The notes under the pieces were generated by a model, which was given only the letters and a program-made list of their open reading frames with translations, was not told the DNA's origin and did not search any database. Shown one piece after another: positions 9,388-22,115 of a DNA stretch of 64,000 nucleotides (position 1 is its first letter; each line of letters starts with the position of its first letter). The position numbers and the translations under genes were made by a program. The stretch comes from Lumbricus rubellus (lineage: Eukaryota > Annelida > Clitellata > Crassiclitellata > Lumbricidae): NCBI GenBank assembly GCA_945859605.1, contig OX243825.1:27153926-27217925 (forward strand), read 5' to 3'.

Positions 9388-12300
9388 TTCGAACATCTTA
9401 CAGACAAATAATGGTAAATGAAAAAATTTGTCTAATTGTTTGTATTTATAAACTTGTATGGATTCAGTTGTCATTATCTCTTTTGTATTTTGTATTTCAC
9501 TGATTGGTTCCAAATTTACAATGCAATTTAGCTCCTTGGCTGCTCTCTCCACAAGCAGATAATTGCAAGTGGTTTCCACCAGTGCTATAAGTGGTTAAGA
9601 CCTTTGGTTCCTCTATCACAGTCGAGAATGCACATATTGCACAGTTCCCAGTTGGATTGATTTGAACCAGCGATGACTTGAATATTGCCCCTTTACTTTC
9701 TATGCGTTTTTTAATTGCACCCTGGTGGCATCTTTAGCCAGACTTTCTAATTCAGTTTTCCATCTATCAAGCCTGCTTTCCATTCTCTTGGCTGCCGAGG
9801 TGTATAATACTATGAACTAACATTGATTCACTCCTTTACCTTGCATTTAATCTTACAAATAAGTCAATCCAATCAGTCGGTCAATTATAGCCAGTCGATC
9901 AATTCGTAATTCAATATTAAGTCATTTATTTACCAAATTGTCTGTACAGTTTTCTGTGTGTTTTAATCTATGAAGAAACTCAAATAACTTTGATATGACT
10001 GCGTTTTTACTTTTAGGTGAAATCGGTGAAGCATGTTTTACTTCTGCTGAAACATCTGATGACTGGATCTTCTATCACAAGATTTCCAGTTCATTATCCG
10101 TCCCGATGTAGGCTAGTAGGAAATCTACTTTTGTGTTGTCTAACGTAGGAATAGACCAATCAATAGCAAGTTAAACGCAAAGAAGTTGTTGAATTTGTGT
10201 GTTTTGCAGCGATGAAACAGTTGAACAGTTAGCCACGGATTAAGTCCAAATAGGATAATTGCACCCGGTGTGTACAAAAGAACTTTAAAATCGCTTAAAT
10301 CTAGATGTAAATGTACATTTTTTATTATGCATTATGTCTTCAGGCTTCAGCATTAATTTATTAAAGAAAAATGTTGTAACATGAACAGATGTGCAACTCC
10401 ATTTCGTTTGTGCAAAGTGAATTTCACTGCTGTTCACTTACAGTGTTGTTGAAGCTAAAATCTGCAACACTCGTGCTAGCTTAAAAGGATGTCCTTTTCG
10501 TTAGGATTGCTGCCAGTGTTCTTGTTACTGCTATAATATTATAAATCGCAATTAATTGAATCACATTCCACTGTACAGTTGTCTTTCATGGTGTTGTTGC
10601 TGTGAATTTCTTGTAGGGGATCTTGTTGTCATGCAGTGATATAATTATAATACTGTTTTCTTATAAATCTGTAATTAATCAACAAATTTAAAATTCCGTG
10701 CCTCTGCCCCTCCGTGCATGCGTAATGTAAATGTAAAATCTTCATATAAATCGGTCGCTCATTAGGCTATTCCTACTTGAATAGAAGCTGGAATGATGAA
10801 AAGACGAAAATGATTTGAAAAGAAGTTGGACAATTAAATGCAAGGAGCCAGTTAATGTTCAAAAAGAGGTTGGATTGATGATGAGAAATCTTGTTAAAGC
10901 TGAAATGTCGCACCGTCTTTTGTTTCACGTGATCTGGAAAACCGGCTGGTGATCGGAAACAGAAAAAAACGGGAGAATGAAGCTGTTTATACATTTCAGT
11001 GATCTGCTTTTTCTGATTTCCTTCGACTGTTGTAGTGCGTCTAAACCTGGGACGAAAACAGGGCTGTTTTAAGGAATTCTTAGAACTGCACAACTTCTTT
11101 CCTTTCCCATCCTCTATGGTAGCCTAAATTACCTCCAATCAGAGGACAATGACCTTTTTGCTAGTTTTAACTGCAGAAGTGCTTCTACAACTGCACAAAT
11201 TTATTTAGAACTGCACATCTTGTGTGCAACTGCACGTTAAAAAGCGATGGCTCCCAGATCCCTGCAATACAACTTACAAGTCCATGAGGGTCGGTAAAAG
11301 ATGCGAAATCGAGAGGAAGGTCAGAACTCGTAAGCTTGATTCAACGGCATCAACTTTAAAAGGAGGGAAAAAAATTATTGCCATTTACTAGGCTACATGT
11401 AAAAATAATGTTGAAAATTTAAAAATAATGTTGAATTAGGCACCAAAGCTCTAGCCTATTAAAAAACTAAATTCTACACCTACAAAGCTGAGATAACATT
11501 ACCGATATGTGGTAAATGGACATCGTTACAATATGATCTGATGTGGCACCGAAACGACCCCGGTCATTTTATTTCTATTTACATGTATATACTTCTATAT
11601 ATATAAATTATAGGCCTATATATATATAATTTATATATATATATAGGCTATATAATGTAGATATATTAATTTGTGTGTGTAAGTGTGTTCAGGTGCACGC
11701 ATAGGTCTATTAGATTGCATGTACCTGTGTCAGGGTATCAGGTCTATTAGTTTGTCTGCGAACTTACTGCGAGTGAACGTTCTCCTAGAGAAGATGCACT
11801 GCGCGGCGAATGTCAATCCTCTAACCTTGTTGCTTTTCATGTCCTATTATTTTAGGTCGGGATAAAGACAATCAATACTTAATATAATTATTGATCTTCA
11901 TGAATTCACAAAAATACAGGAAGCACTCGATCATCAGCAACAGCTATAATTTCGTAGATCGATTCCATTCTTCTATTCCTCAATTGCCGTTGCACTTTGT
12001 GACCTCCAATTTATTCCACTCGCACCGATGACCCCTACTGATTCAAGTGCTTGTCTGCTGCGGCCTTTCAATGCATGTGTCTTTTAATGCTCGTACGTGT
12101 ACGACTTTTGTACGTTTATTTGATAGTTTAGGGACTCGTGGAAGCTTTGCATGCCTAGGGTCAAGTCAAGAATTTCATCGTATGCTTTCGTGTCGCTTGC
12201 TAATAGGCCTACTTCGATGCCTGCATCTCTCTATGCTTTCGTCTTTCTATGTTATGGGTGTACCGTGTGTCTTTCTAACTGTGTGTAGCCTATCTTTCTA

Positions 12301-12605
12301 TAAAACTACATTCCCCATATGGCCTACCGTGCACAGTCACTAATTTTGCTTGATTAATCATTCTGAACTTAAGTCTGACCTATAGGCCTATGGCCTAATC
12401 ATAGGCCTACATTTTAGACTCGAAATTCGAGTAACCGAAATCAGTTGGTAGAAATTTATACCCCAAGACCAGGGTCTATTATCTTAACCTCTAATCGCAG
12501 TAGAAAGATCGTTAGGCCTACAAAGGTCGCCTGTGAAAAAGCTGATTCCCGCTGTTGAGATGATTATTTGGTTAACATGGTCAATGGTCATTGGTCATCC
12601 GGATC
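9388..12605. other. Intergenic stretch without recognisable gene
   Basis: I see no coding pattern. It contains a short run of the GAAGCTGGA-type repeat at about 10776-10885, an AT-rich palindromic stretch at 11590-11655 (TATATA around AGGCCTATA), and the first dense TAGGCCTA motifs of the window from about 11610 on. A GCCTGTGAAAAAGCTG segment near 12530 resembles one at 1810 beside the first foldback. Confidence 0.6.
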
Positions 12606-13167
12606 GGTTTCACGACAACTGGTCAACCGACAACTCGTCCACCGAAATAGAAGCCGGATTAATGAGAAAGCGCTTAAGAAATTGGAAGGTGGATAAAGGA
12701 TCTTCATTTATGAAATAAAAGCTGGATTTATGAAAAGACTTTCATGGTTTTCTAGCCTAATTGTAAACTGGACTGAGGATTTTCATTCATTTACTTCAAC
12801 ATGCATCCAGCTTCTATTTCAGATCTAAAACACCTTGATCCATGGAGCTTCCATTTCTTAAACGTTTTTTCATCAATCCAGCTCCTATTTCACCTGTAAA
12901 AGTACCTTCATCCAGTTTAGCCTATATTTCCCAAGCGTTCTGTGCATGAGTTCAGCTTCTAGTTCACCTGTTAAAGAACCCTCGTCCAGCTTCCATTTCT
13001 CAAACGTTTTCTCATCAATCCAGCTTCTATTTCAGCTGCAAAAACCATCGACTAAAACATTTTCAGGGAACATTTTGTCGTTAACTGTTTGTCGATGAAT
13101 CAATATTTCGTGGACGAGTTGTCGTTGGACGAGTTGTCGGTGGACGAGTTGTCGTGACTCGTGACAC
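12606..13167. mobile_element. MULE-like foldback element with GAAGCTGGA repeat arms
   Basis: The ends are inverted (GGTTTCACGACAACT at the left; complement of GGTGTCACGAGTCACGAC at the right). Both lead into tandem ACAACTCGTCCACCG motifs. It is bounded by the 10-bp direct repeat CATCCGGATC (12596-12605 and 13168-13177), in the MULE range. The inner arms carry the GAAGC[TC]GGAT repeat forward at 12650-12730 and reversed (ATCCAGCTTCTATTTC) at 12795-13045, so the whole element can fold back. Its core repeat is shared with the 1003-1732 element although the TIR motifs differ. Confidence 0.75.
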
Positions 13168-13669
13168 CATCCGGATCTAGGCATGAGGCAAATCGACTCC
13201 GCCCACATCGACATATACATGGATGCGACTGGTCGGGCTGTCTTGATTGACGCACATGACATAAGTCTATTATGTGTAGGCCTACATGTAGGTCTATTAT
13301 ATTTGATTGTGTCCTCAGAATGCGGCACCTTTAGTCAACGTGACGTAAGCTTACCTAACCGATATCATTGTTCCGTTCATAGATCTCTATGATTATAATA
13401 GACGTCTGAAGAAGAAGCTTGAGAGACTGCTGCAGTGTAAATGCGAGCAAAAGATACGAAGAAAGATCTACGTTGTTCCAGAATTTTCGCTGAAACGGGT
13501 AAAGAGCGTTGAATTTAATATACGTGAATTTAAAAATGGCAGTTGGCCGTATATTGTTCTGACAGAACAACGAGAGAGTAAGGGAAAGAATAATTATAGA
13601 AGGCCATCAAAAATATATTTAAACTAAGCTTACAAGCGACGACGACAGGAATCGTTTTCAACAGGTCGA
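13168..13669. other. Intergenic, nothing recognised
   Basis: It contains short unconvincing frames on both strands and no conserved motif. It leads into the satellite that follows. Confidence 0.5.
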
Positions 13670-14745
13670 CCTCCATATTTATGAATTTAAACTTATCCCC
13701 ACAAAATGACTATGTTTACACGTAATATTTTTTAGACCTAGGCCGCTATAGGCGTTTAATTAGGCCTAGCTGCACCTTAATTAATTATGAATTTAAACTT
13801 AATTATCCCCACAAAATGACTATGTTTACACGTAATAGTTTTTAGACCTAGGCTGCTATAGCCTATAGGCGTTTAGGCCTAGCTGCACCTTAACTAATAG
13901 CCTAATTATGAAGTTAAACTTATCCCCACAAAATGACTATGTTTACACGTAATATTTTTTAGAACTAGGCCGCTATAGGCGTTTAATTAGGCCTAGCTGC
14001 ACCTTAATTAATTATGAATTTAAACTTATCCCCACAAAATGAATATGTTTACACGTAATATTTTTTAGACCTAGGCCGCTTATAGACGTTTAGACCTAGC
14101 TGCACCTTAATTAATTATGAATTTAAACTTATCCCCACAAAATGACTATGTTTACACGTAATATTTTTTAGAACTAGGCCGCTATAGGCGTTTAATTAGG
14201 CCTAGCTGCACCTTAATTAATTATGAATTTAAACTTAATTATCCCCACAAAATGACTATGTTTACACGTAATAGTTTTTAGACCTAGGCTGCTATAGCCT
14301 ATAGGCGTTTAGGCCTAGCTGCACCTTAACTAATAGCCTAATTATGAAGTTAAACTTATCCCCACAAAATGACTATGTTTACACGTAATATTTTTTAGAA
14401 CTAGGCCGCTATAGGCGTTTAATTAGGCCTAGCTGCACCTTAATTAATTATGAATTTAAACTTAATTATCCCCACAAAATGACTATGTTTACACGTAATA
14501 GTTTTTAGACCTAGGCTGCTATAGCCTATAGGCGTTTAGGCCTAGCTGCACCTTAACTAATAATTATGAAGTTAAACTTATCCCCACAAAATGACTATGT
14601 TTACACGTAATATTTTTTAGAACTAGGCCGCTATAGGCGTTTAATTAGGCCTAGCTGCACCTTAATTAATTATGAATTTAAACTTTTCCCCACAAATTAA
14701 TTATGTTTTAGACCTAGGCCGCTAGGCGTTTAGGCCTAGCTGCAC
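13670..14745. repeat. ~105-117 bp tandem satellite, about ten copies
   Basis: Each unit contains TTATCCCCACAAAATGACTA, then GTTTACACGTAATA, then TTTTTAGACCTAGGCCGCTA, GGCGTTTA and GGCCTAGCTGCACCTTAA. The CCCACAAA landmark occurs near 13695, 13806, 13923, 14028, 14132, 14242, 14359, 14468, 14582 and 14687. Two subtypes (CTAGGCCGCTATAGGCG and CTAGGCTGCTATAGCC) partly alternate, suggesting dimer-level amplification. Confidence 0.92.
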
Positions 14746-14864
14746 CTTGAGTCGTTTAGCTCGCTTGTTCGCAAGTTGGTATGCCTTAGCTTCCTATCAA
14801 AATCTTTCCCACCGTTCGAGAAACTTTGCAAAAAAGCCGACCAAGACCACTTTAAAAACATATA

Positions 14865-15645
14865 CACTGTGTCCACGATAAAGTAGAACCCAATAAAAAA
14901 TGTCATAACTCGGTCAAACCTTTCAGGATTTGTCTGAAATTTTAAACACAACAACAGTGGCCATATTTACACGAGATCCTAAAGCCGATTCGAAATACGC
15001 TGCAGTTTGTCAAATTTATGAGCGTTTGAGATGCAGCACCGAAAAATGCAACTTTCCAACATGCAAAAGCTGAAATGAGGCAAAACTTAGTTTAAAATTG
15101 TGCTCAGAATGTCATTTTTGTTCACAAACACACGACCGTAGACGTAGTAGTGTAGTAGCTGTCCCGGAAGACACTCGGTTTCATATCCGCGGCTGTGGCC
15201 GCCTAGCAGTCCAAACCTCGATCCGTGTGCATGTACCGGAGTATATATATAGCGCGTTTTTCGCTCCCGTATTCATGACATCGATAACCGTAGGGCGCGT
15301 CTGATTGAAGAGTGGCAGCTGTTTGACCAGGTGATCATCGACCGGACATCAAACAGTAGCCTCTACGTTTATGGTCGTGTGTTCGCGAACAAAAATCACT
15401 ATCTGAGCACCATTTATAGCTGAATTTTGCTTCTTTTCAGTTTTTCCATGTTGGAAAGTTGCATTTTTCGGTGCTACATCTCAAACGCTCATAAATTTGG
15501 CAAACTACAGAATATTTCTAATATGCTTTAGGATCGCGTGTAAATATGGCCACTGTTGTTGTGTTTAAAATTTCAGACAAATCCTGAAAGGTTTGACCGA
15601 GTTATGACATTTTTTATTGGGTTCTACTTTATCGTGGACACAGTG
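14865..15645. mobile_element. Foldback MITE with TA target site
   Basis: Two inverted arms of about 240-280 bp (14865-15145 and 15370-15645) surround a short centre. The ends read CACTGTGTCCACGATAAAGT and its complement, flanked by TA on both sides (14863-14864, 15646-15647), suggesting a Tc1/mariner-related family. The arms differ by scattered substitutions. No transposase is present. Confidence 0.82.
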
Positions 15646-15872
15646 TATATATAGTCTCAAAACTATAGCCTATAAATTATTCTATATGAGATATGGTGAT
15701 GGATAAGAAACTTTAGCGACGTAGGCCTATAGGTCTACTATTAGCCTACAAGTTTAATATGCACATAATAATATTGTAGGCCTAATCTTTGGTATATCGT
15801 TTGCTAACTTGCTATGTGTGCCCAGGCTTGGTCGTATAGTCGTAGTCGAAAGCTTTATCTCTGGCTTCTAAA

Positions 15873-18110
15873 CAGGGCTGAAAGTGGTTTGGAAAAGTTG
15901 CCGGGTCTCACTTTGTGAAGCGCCGAAGGCGCGAAGCTGCGAGTGCCGAAGGCATGAAGCCCACACCGACTAGGGGGTCTGGGGGAGCGTCGTAAGCTCC
16001 CCCAGCGGGGTCTGGGGCGGAGCCCCAGCCACCAACGCATTTTTAGCTCTGTTGACCTCAACTGGAGCCCTTTTTAGGCTCTTTTTTGCCAGTTATTTAT
16101 GAACGATAAAATCATGAAAACTTAAATAAGAAGTCGTTTTGCAGAGTCGCAGACTAACTAGTAACTACCAGTATAAGAATGTCAAAATTTTATTGTATAA
16201 GAAATGGGCTTAGTCTTTACTATAACCACAAAAGTTAAAAGTTTAGGCATATAGCCTAACAAGTTTATAAGTATACTGTCATATGGGTAGGTCTATAGGC
16301 CTACTATATAGAAAAATCATAGGGGCATGTCATATGTAGGGAGTTTTACGAGTACAACCAGTGGCGGCGCCAGGATTTCAGTTTTGGGGGGCTGAAACCC
16401 AAGCCCTTCCTCTCAGGGACGCAAGTAGAACATTTTCCTTAAGGACGGTACGGTAGATCTGCATGCGCTGGAGACGCGAAGCTGCGAGTTCCGAGTGCAG
16501 GGAGCTCGTATCGACTATAGGGGTCTGGGGCTCCGCCCCAGAAACCAGCGCGTTTTTCGCTGTTGACATCGACAGGAGCACGTTTCAGGCTCTTGTTTGC
16601 TAACTGTTATGAACGATTTTCATAAAAAAATTTGAATTTCCACATTGCAATAATAGCATTTGGGCGGTCATTTTTACTAAATAGCTCATCATTTCAATGC
16701 TGAAAGTCGTGGATTATGACTTCAAAAGTGTCCCCTTGTATAGGTCATTGTTTAAATTTTTTGGATATCAGCACTTTAATGGTAACATTTTAAGCTATCG
16801 TCTTAACAAATTTCTCATAATTATTTCATTGCTGAAAGAAATGGTTTATGAGTTCAATCTTGTTCCTCCATGTTGTATAAATTATCAAATTCCACACTGC
16901 AAGGGTATACCAGTTTTGCTGTCGTCCTAGCAAAATTGTTCATGGTGGATAAACAGTAGATAACACTCTAGAAACTTTCAATGACATTTTCGAGATATTT
17001 TTGAAATATTGGGGTAACAGCATCTCCGTCCACAATCACAAACTGCGGGGTCTCGTGGATCGTCCCCTGGCCCCCAAGTCTCCACCCATGACTGATGTTG
17101 CTAAATGAACACCCCTTTTCCCAATGTATAGTTGTGTAGAACTACCGGCGTAGCCCCTCAGCAGGCCGGCGGGCCGGACATGATGCACATAACCTCATCA
17201 CGGTCTGCGGCACATTCTATTAGCATAAGCATCGGCACGCTATTGTAGAGAAATTCAAAATTGCTGTCCTTGTGAATCTCATCCCCTTCTTCCGCCAACC
17301 CGGGCTCAACACCCTTCTCCCGGCAGCTCGGACTCACACCGGGCCAAACCTCAGCCCCTCTTCTTCCGCCAGCTCGGACTAACACCGGGCCAAACCTCAG
17401 CCCCCCCTTCCTCCGCCAGCCCGGACTCACACCGGTCCGGACCTCAGTCCCTTTGACCCCCGCGCAGACCTCAGCCCCTTTCCCTCCGCCGCCTTGGACC
17501 TGCAGCCCCTTCCTCCCGCTAGCCCGGGCTCAGACTGGTCCGGATCTCAGCCCCTTCCCCCGCCAGTTCGAAACCTCCAGTCCTCTTCCCTCTTCCAGAC
17601 CGGTTCGGACCTCAGACCGGCCGGTACCATTAGAGTATAAATAAGAGGACTGTATGCATGCATTGCTAGTGTTGAGTCGCAGAGAGAGTCGATGTACGGG
17701 AGTCGAGCCCAGTGGCAATTGATGTCTCACATGTGAGTCGATGTATGACCGTCCGCCACAGTTGAGGTCCGACAATAAGATAATAATAACTTTTAAGCCG
17801 ATACATGGACATTCATTGCTTTTTGCTTTGGGATGAGGCTGAGTCACATTTAAGTGCTTAGCCCCCTAACCCCTCCCCTGGTGCCGCCAATGGCATAAGC
17901 ATCTACACTATGATAATATAGTTGATTTTGTTGCCCAGTTGGTTATTGTCTAGTTTCCTTATTACGAAGTAAGCCGTTTTAGACATTTTCAGCCTTTTGC
18001 TTTGAAGGGGCTGAGCCACGTTGCGACCCGGCTGAGACCCGGCAACAGGAGGTCTCCAAAATCGATGCCGGGTCTCAGACCCGGACAGACCCGGCTCACT
18101 TTCAGCCCTG
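15873..18110. mobile_element. hAT element with CAGGGCTGAAAGTG ends
   Basis: The left end is CAGGGCTGAAAGTGG and the right end is the complement of CAGGGCTGAAAGTGAGCC. Both are flanked by the exact 8-bp duplication CTTCTAAA (15865-15872 and 18111-18118). The element is 2,238 bp but has no intact transposase. It holds a GC-rich CTGGGGCGGAGCCCCAG-type block repeated at 15990-16030 and 16520-16545, a second hAT-like left end CAGTGGCGGCGCCAGGATTT at 16359, and a GC-rich minisatellite (separate entry). A short member of the same family lies at 47293-47605. Confidence 0.85.
17280..17610. repeat. GC-rich ~40-47 bp minisatellite
   Basis: About seven or eight imperfect copies contain CAGCCCCTTCCTCCGCCAGC followed by CCGGACTCACACCGG. 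It lies inside the hAT element at 15873-18110. The proline/arginine-rich frames across it are by-products of composition. Confidence 0.8.
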
Positions 18111-18329
18111 CTTCTAAAGCGCCACTTGAAAGCCAAACGCGTGGAACCAGCTTATTCACGAGCGCTGCGTTGAGTCAAAAAGGTTGTCCGTATTATAGGC
18201 TAGAGTAGTCCAAAGGAGGTCCGAGTTCGTACAGTCATTTAAATTTATTCTATACACAAGTAAACGTTATTCTATCGCTTTATGGTTCTGAATTATTCGC
18301 CTGGCGCAGAATGATTATTTTTCTTCATT

Positions 18330-18605
18330 CCGATTTCTACTTTGACGCGAATCCTTTCAACAATCCAGCTTCCATTTACGCCTATAAACAAAAATGCGTT
18401 TCGTCAATCTGTCTTCTATTTGAGCAGCAATTGCATGTTTCACCGATCCCACTTCCATTTAAATGACACTCTATTAATCATCAATCAGCACCGATTTCAG
18501 GAAGAATCTTTGCACCGTTTCCCACTTCCATTTAAGTAAAAAATATTTTCATCAATCCGACTTCAATTTTTAAAAAATCTTTTCGTCAAACCAACTTGTG
18601 TGCTA
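18330..18605 (-). repeat. Degenerate ATCCAGCTTCCATTT array
   Basis: Some seven spaced copies of an (A/C)TTC(C/T)ATTT motif, each followed by a variable segment and CATCAATC. This is the reversed form of the GAAGCTGGATGA repeat. It lies between a hAT element and a foldback element. A GAATAAGCTGGTTCC motif (complement, about 18146-18160) sits on its left side, as beside the other arrays. Confidence 0.65.
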
Positions 18606-18640
18606 CCAGCGCAAAAACCCACTTAATGCCACATGATTCA

Positions 18641-19806
18641 CAGGGTGGGCCATAAAAAGGTAATCCCCTACGGTTTTTCCCCAATATCTTGGCCAGAAGT
18701 AAGAATTTCGAAATGAAATTTTACAAGCTTAAAGACAATTCACATTTACACATGATGGTCAGATTTCATCAAAATATTTCAAACAGATCAAAAGTTATAG
18801 CACTTTTAGTGAGGCCACACACCGTTTTTTGACGATTCAAACACGCGATGCAACAAAAAAATGGCAAAAACAATTTAATTATTCTGGCCAATATCTTGGC
18901 CGAAAGTAAGGATATCGAAATGAACTTTTACAGGCTTAAAGACAATTCATATCTACACATGATGGCCAGATTTCATCAAAATATTTTAAGCAGAACAAAA
19001 GTTATACCACATTCAGTGAGGCCCCCACCGTTGTTTGACGATTCTGAAGGGTGACGCAACAAAAGTAGCAAAAAACAACTGTATTAAGTCTCATCTCAAA
19101 TATTTGTTGTCAAATAGCCTTGATATTGGGAGATGATCATTATTATTACTATTTAAGAAAGAAACAGGGTTCCAGCGTAGCTGCACGTCACTGAGAAATC
19201 ACTTTAACAAGATGACAATCAAATTGGTAAATAAGGAATCTGTCAGGTTAATCAACAGGTACATCAAGAACTTTGCAAAGAGACTCAAAGGAAGTTTTGG
19301 CACTGGTGGTGGGCACAATGAACACAAGTTGTGAAGCACTACCAAGTTCATTTGACAACAGTTATTTGAGACGAGACTTAATGAAATCGAGTTTTTCTTA
19401 CTTTTTTGTGTTTCGTTTTTGAAAAGCGGTGGGTGGCCTCACTAAAAGTGGTACAACTTTTGTTGTGTTTGAAATATTTTGATGAAATCTGGCCATTATG
19501 TGTAAATATGAATTGTCTTTAAACCTGTAAAGATTCTTTCTGAAATTCTTACTTCTGGCCATGATATTAGCAAAAAACCTAATTTTTTTGCGTTTCATTT
19601 TTGAATCGTCAACAAACGGTGGGTGACCTCACTAAAAGTGATATAACTTTTTGTTCTGTTTCACTTATGGTGATGAAATTTGGCTATTGTAGCCTACGTA
19701 GATATGAAAAACCTTCAAAACCGTGGAACTGAATTTGAAAATTTCCTATTTTTAGCCAAGATATTGACCAAAACTCGTATGGGATTACTTTTTTTGGCCC
19801 ACTCTG
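18641..19806. mobile_element. Foldback element with ~200-bp repeated arms (CAG[GA]GTGGGCCA ends)
   Basis: The ends are CAGGGTGGGCCATAAAAA and the complement of CAGAGTGGGCCAAAAAAA. Two direct copies of a ~200-bp segment on the left (CCAATATCTTGGCC...CACTTTTAGTGAGGC...GATTC) are matched by inverted copies on the right (19390-19800). No convincing target duplication was found. A single-arm relative starts at 25758. The reading frames seen in the arms are shared only because the DNA is repeated. Confidence 0.78.
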
Positions 19807-19980
19807 TAGAACGCTGTAGCGATGGATCAATCAAGATCCTTGAGGGAAAGGGAAGGGCAAAGACGCAAAAACTTGTTTGAGACCTGAGATCTATTATGTT
19901 TGCGTATCAGTTCCGTTACCACAAAAGACCATCGCGTAAGAAATTGGAATAGTAAATGATATTTATACTACATAACATGT

Positions 19981-20044
19981 AAGCCTATCCTACCTGAAAA
20001 TTTTCAGGTGGGATAGGCTTTAATCATGCTTTAACGAGCATGAT
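19981..20044. repeat. 40-bp near-perfect palindrome plus a second hairpin
   Basis: AAGCCTATCCTACCTGAAAA (19981-20000) is followed at once by its complement (one G-T difference) with no spacer. Next comes the hairpin ATCATGCT-TTAACG-AGCATGAT at 20023-20044. No gene is adjacent. Confidence 0.85.
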
Positions 20045-20823
20045 AATAGGCTACTGCTAAGCCATCTTCTTCCTTTCGTCTTCTCTTCGTTCTTATGTTT
20101 TCTACTTTATTGTGTTTCTTCTATCTTCTTCTCTTACTCTTTCATTTCTTTCCTCGCTTACCACATCCATTAATTCCTCGGTCAAATTCCCTTTCTTTGT
20201 TTCTCCATTCATCTTCTTTTCATTTCCCTCTATCCATGTTCCAGCCCTATCTCTTCCTCTTCCTATACATGTATAATAATTATGTTCTTCAACAATTCCA
20301 TCCTTTATTTCTTTGTTTCCTTCATGTTACATTTCAATTATTTCTCTTCATTTCTAATATCATTATCTTACACGTGTAAGCTTACTGCTTCCGCGATTTT
20401 GATCTAGCCTATTTGCAGCCGTACGTGGGAAGCATCCTATAGATTCCACATAAATACATTGCGGAGATGTTGATCTTGTACTGCCTCTGCCATATACTTC
20501 GCTCAAACTAATGCGCTTAATAACTCACGTAAGCATGATTGTGCAAATATAGCCGATACTCATTATCTGTATAATTATGTGGACAGCCTTTGCGGTCTTC
20601 TTTCAATCAGTCTTCAGTTGAAAGGTTTAGGCCTATTATATAGGCTACATGACTGTAGAGATTCTCAACCAGTGTGTCGCGAAGCGATCGGAAGTGTGTC
20701 GCGTAGAAGTGGTGTGTCGTTGGTGTGTCGCGAAGAACTGGTGTGTCGCGAATTCTCACAGCATACAATCGTCGTTCTTGCATTACAGTGAATTGTTCAC
20801 TTTTAATTAGCAGTATGGCAGGC

Positions 20824-20862
<39 letters not shown>

Positions 20863-21314
20863 GCTGTGAGGATAAATTCGAAGGACTTCTATTCCATTAG
20901 ATCGCAAGCGGGAGCAGCCACACTGTTTGCCTTATAAGCCCACATGCACTCCCTATGACATAGACTACAGTCGGCCTATGAGACATTGGGGAGCGCACCG
21001 ATTAAAATTTTACCCAACGTTGTAGCTTTCGAAAATACTGGGAAAATTATCATAAAGAAACAGAAATTTTGCAATTCTAAAATTGATGACGCGGAATGGT
21101 TGGATGTGCTATCTTAGCTGTTTGCGTATCCACAGCGTGACAATTTGCCATAATAAGGAAGGTTGACTAAGTCCAGGGACACAGAAGTTCCAATGGCCCA
21201 ACTATCTTAACTAAAAAAATTACCTGTACCTAGGTCAACGTTTTCCAGTTTGCCGTTACAATAATTCGACCTTTTGACGGGCGTTTGGTTTCGGTATTGT
21301 GTTTAGATAGGCTA
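20045..21314. other. Intergenic: pyrimidine-rich tract, hAT remnant, (TA)n
   Basis: A CT-rich, low-complexity tract runs from 20060 to 20370. At about 20660-20755 there is ATTCTCAACCAGTGTGTCGCG with GTGTGTCGCG-type repeats, a degraded hAT end. A (TA)n run occupies 20826-20860. I see no gene. Confidence 0.6.
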
Positions 21315-21724
21315 CAGGGGCGGATCCGGGGGGGGCCAATCCGGCCATCCCTCCCCCCATTGAAAACTGCCATGGGACGTGGCCCCCCATTTGGTCTGAA
21401 ATTAGCAATACGAATATGTGTGTAATGGATATTGGCCCCCCCCTATTCGGAAAATTGTATGGAACGTGGCCCCCCATTCGCTTTTTAAGTTGAGGACTAA
21501 AAAAAGGTCATCAACTTTTTTGGCGGGATGAAATGGTATGATTTTTCCGAAAAATTGGCCAGATGATTAAAAAAAGGTCATCAACTTTTTGGGCGGATGA
21601 AAAGTACTTTTTTTTCCTCAACGACCGATCACTATTTTTCGAACTTTCAAAAAATTGTCCTTTTTCCCATCCAAGATCTAAGATTTTGCCCCCCCCCCTT
21701 GAAACCGTTCTGGATCTGCCACTG
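21315..21724. mobile_element. hAT MITE (CAGGGGCGGATCC ends)
   Basis: The left end CAGGGGCGGATCCGG and the inverted right end (complement of CAGTGGCAGATCCAG) enclose 410 bp. The perfect 8-bp duplication ATAGGCTA flanks it (21307-21314 and 21725-21732). Poly-G/C tracts adjoin both ends. Confidence 0.9.
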
Positions 21725-22115
21725 ATAGGCTATTATAGGCCTACCCTTATCCTATGTTTTTTACCTTGAGCTATTAGACTGGCTTGGACTAAGAATAATC
21801 TATAATATTTCATGCTCTTTTGAAATCTAAAACAGTTTTATATAACTGCTATAGAACTTTAGCTGTTTCCATTTGTTAGCCTTTTAAAAGCTCTAGGCCC
21901 TATATAAATATTCTGAAATACGTTTTTTATATCCATGCGTCCATGCTTACAAATAAGCATGTTTGCCTATAATATAATATTGCTAAGATAAAAATAATGC
22001 AGCTTATGATTTTCTGATCAGGCATCTAATTAGGAGTGACAGTCAAAGAACGATTACAGGAACTCAGATCTGAAATCTGGATAGAAGCAGCTGCTATTCA
22101 AAATAAATATTAAAG

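Noticed and set aside
10773..11093. 106-residue minus-strand frame
   Set aside because: No family pattern, and part of it overlaps a GAAGCTGGA-type repeat.
15855..16061. Arginine/proline-rich minus-strand frame
   Set aside because: It derives from a GC-rich palindromic block in the hAT element.
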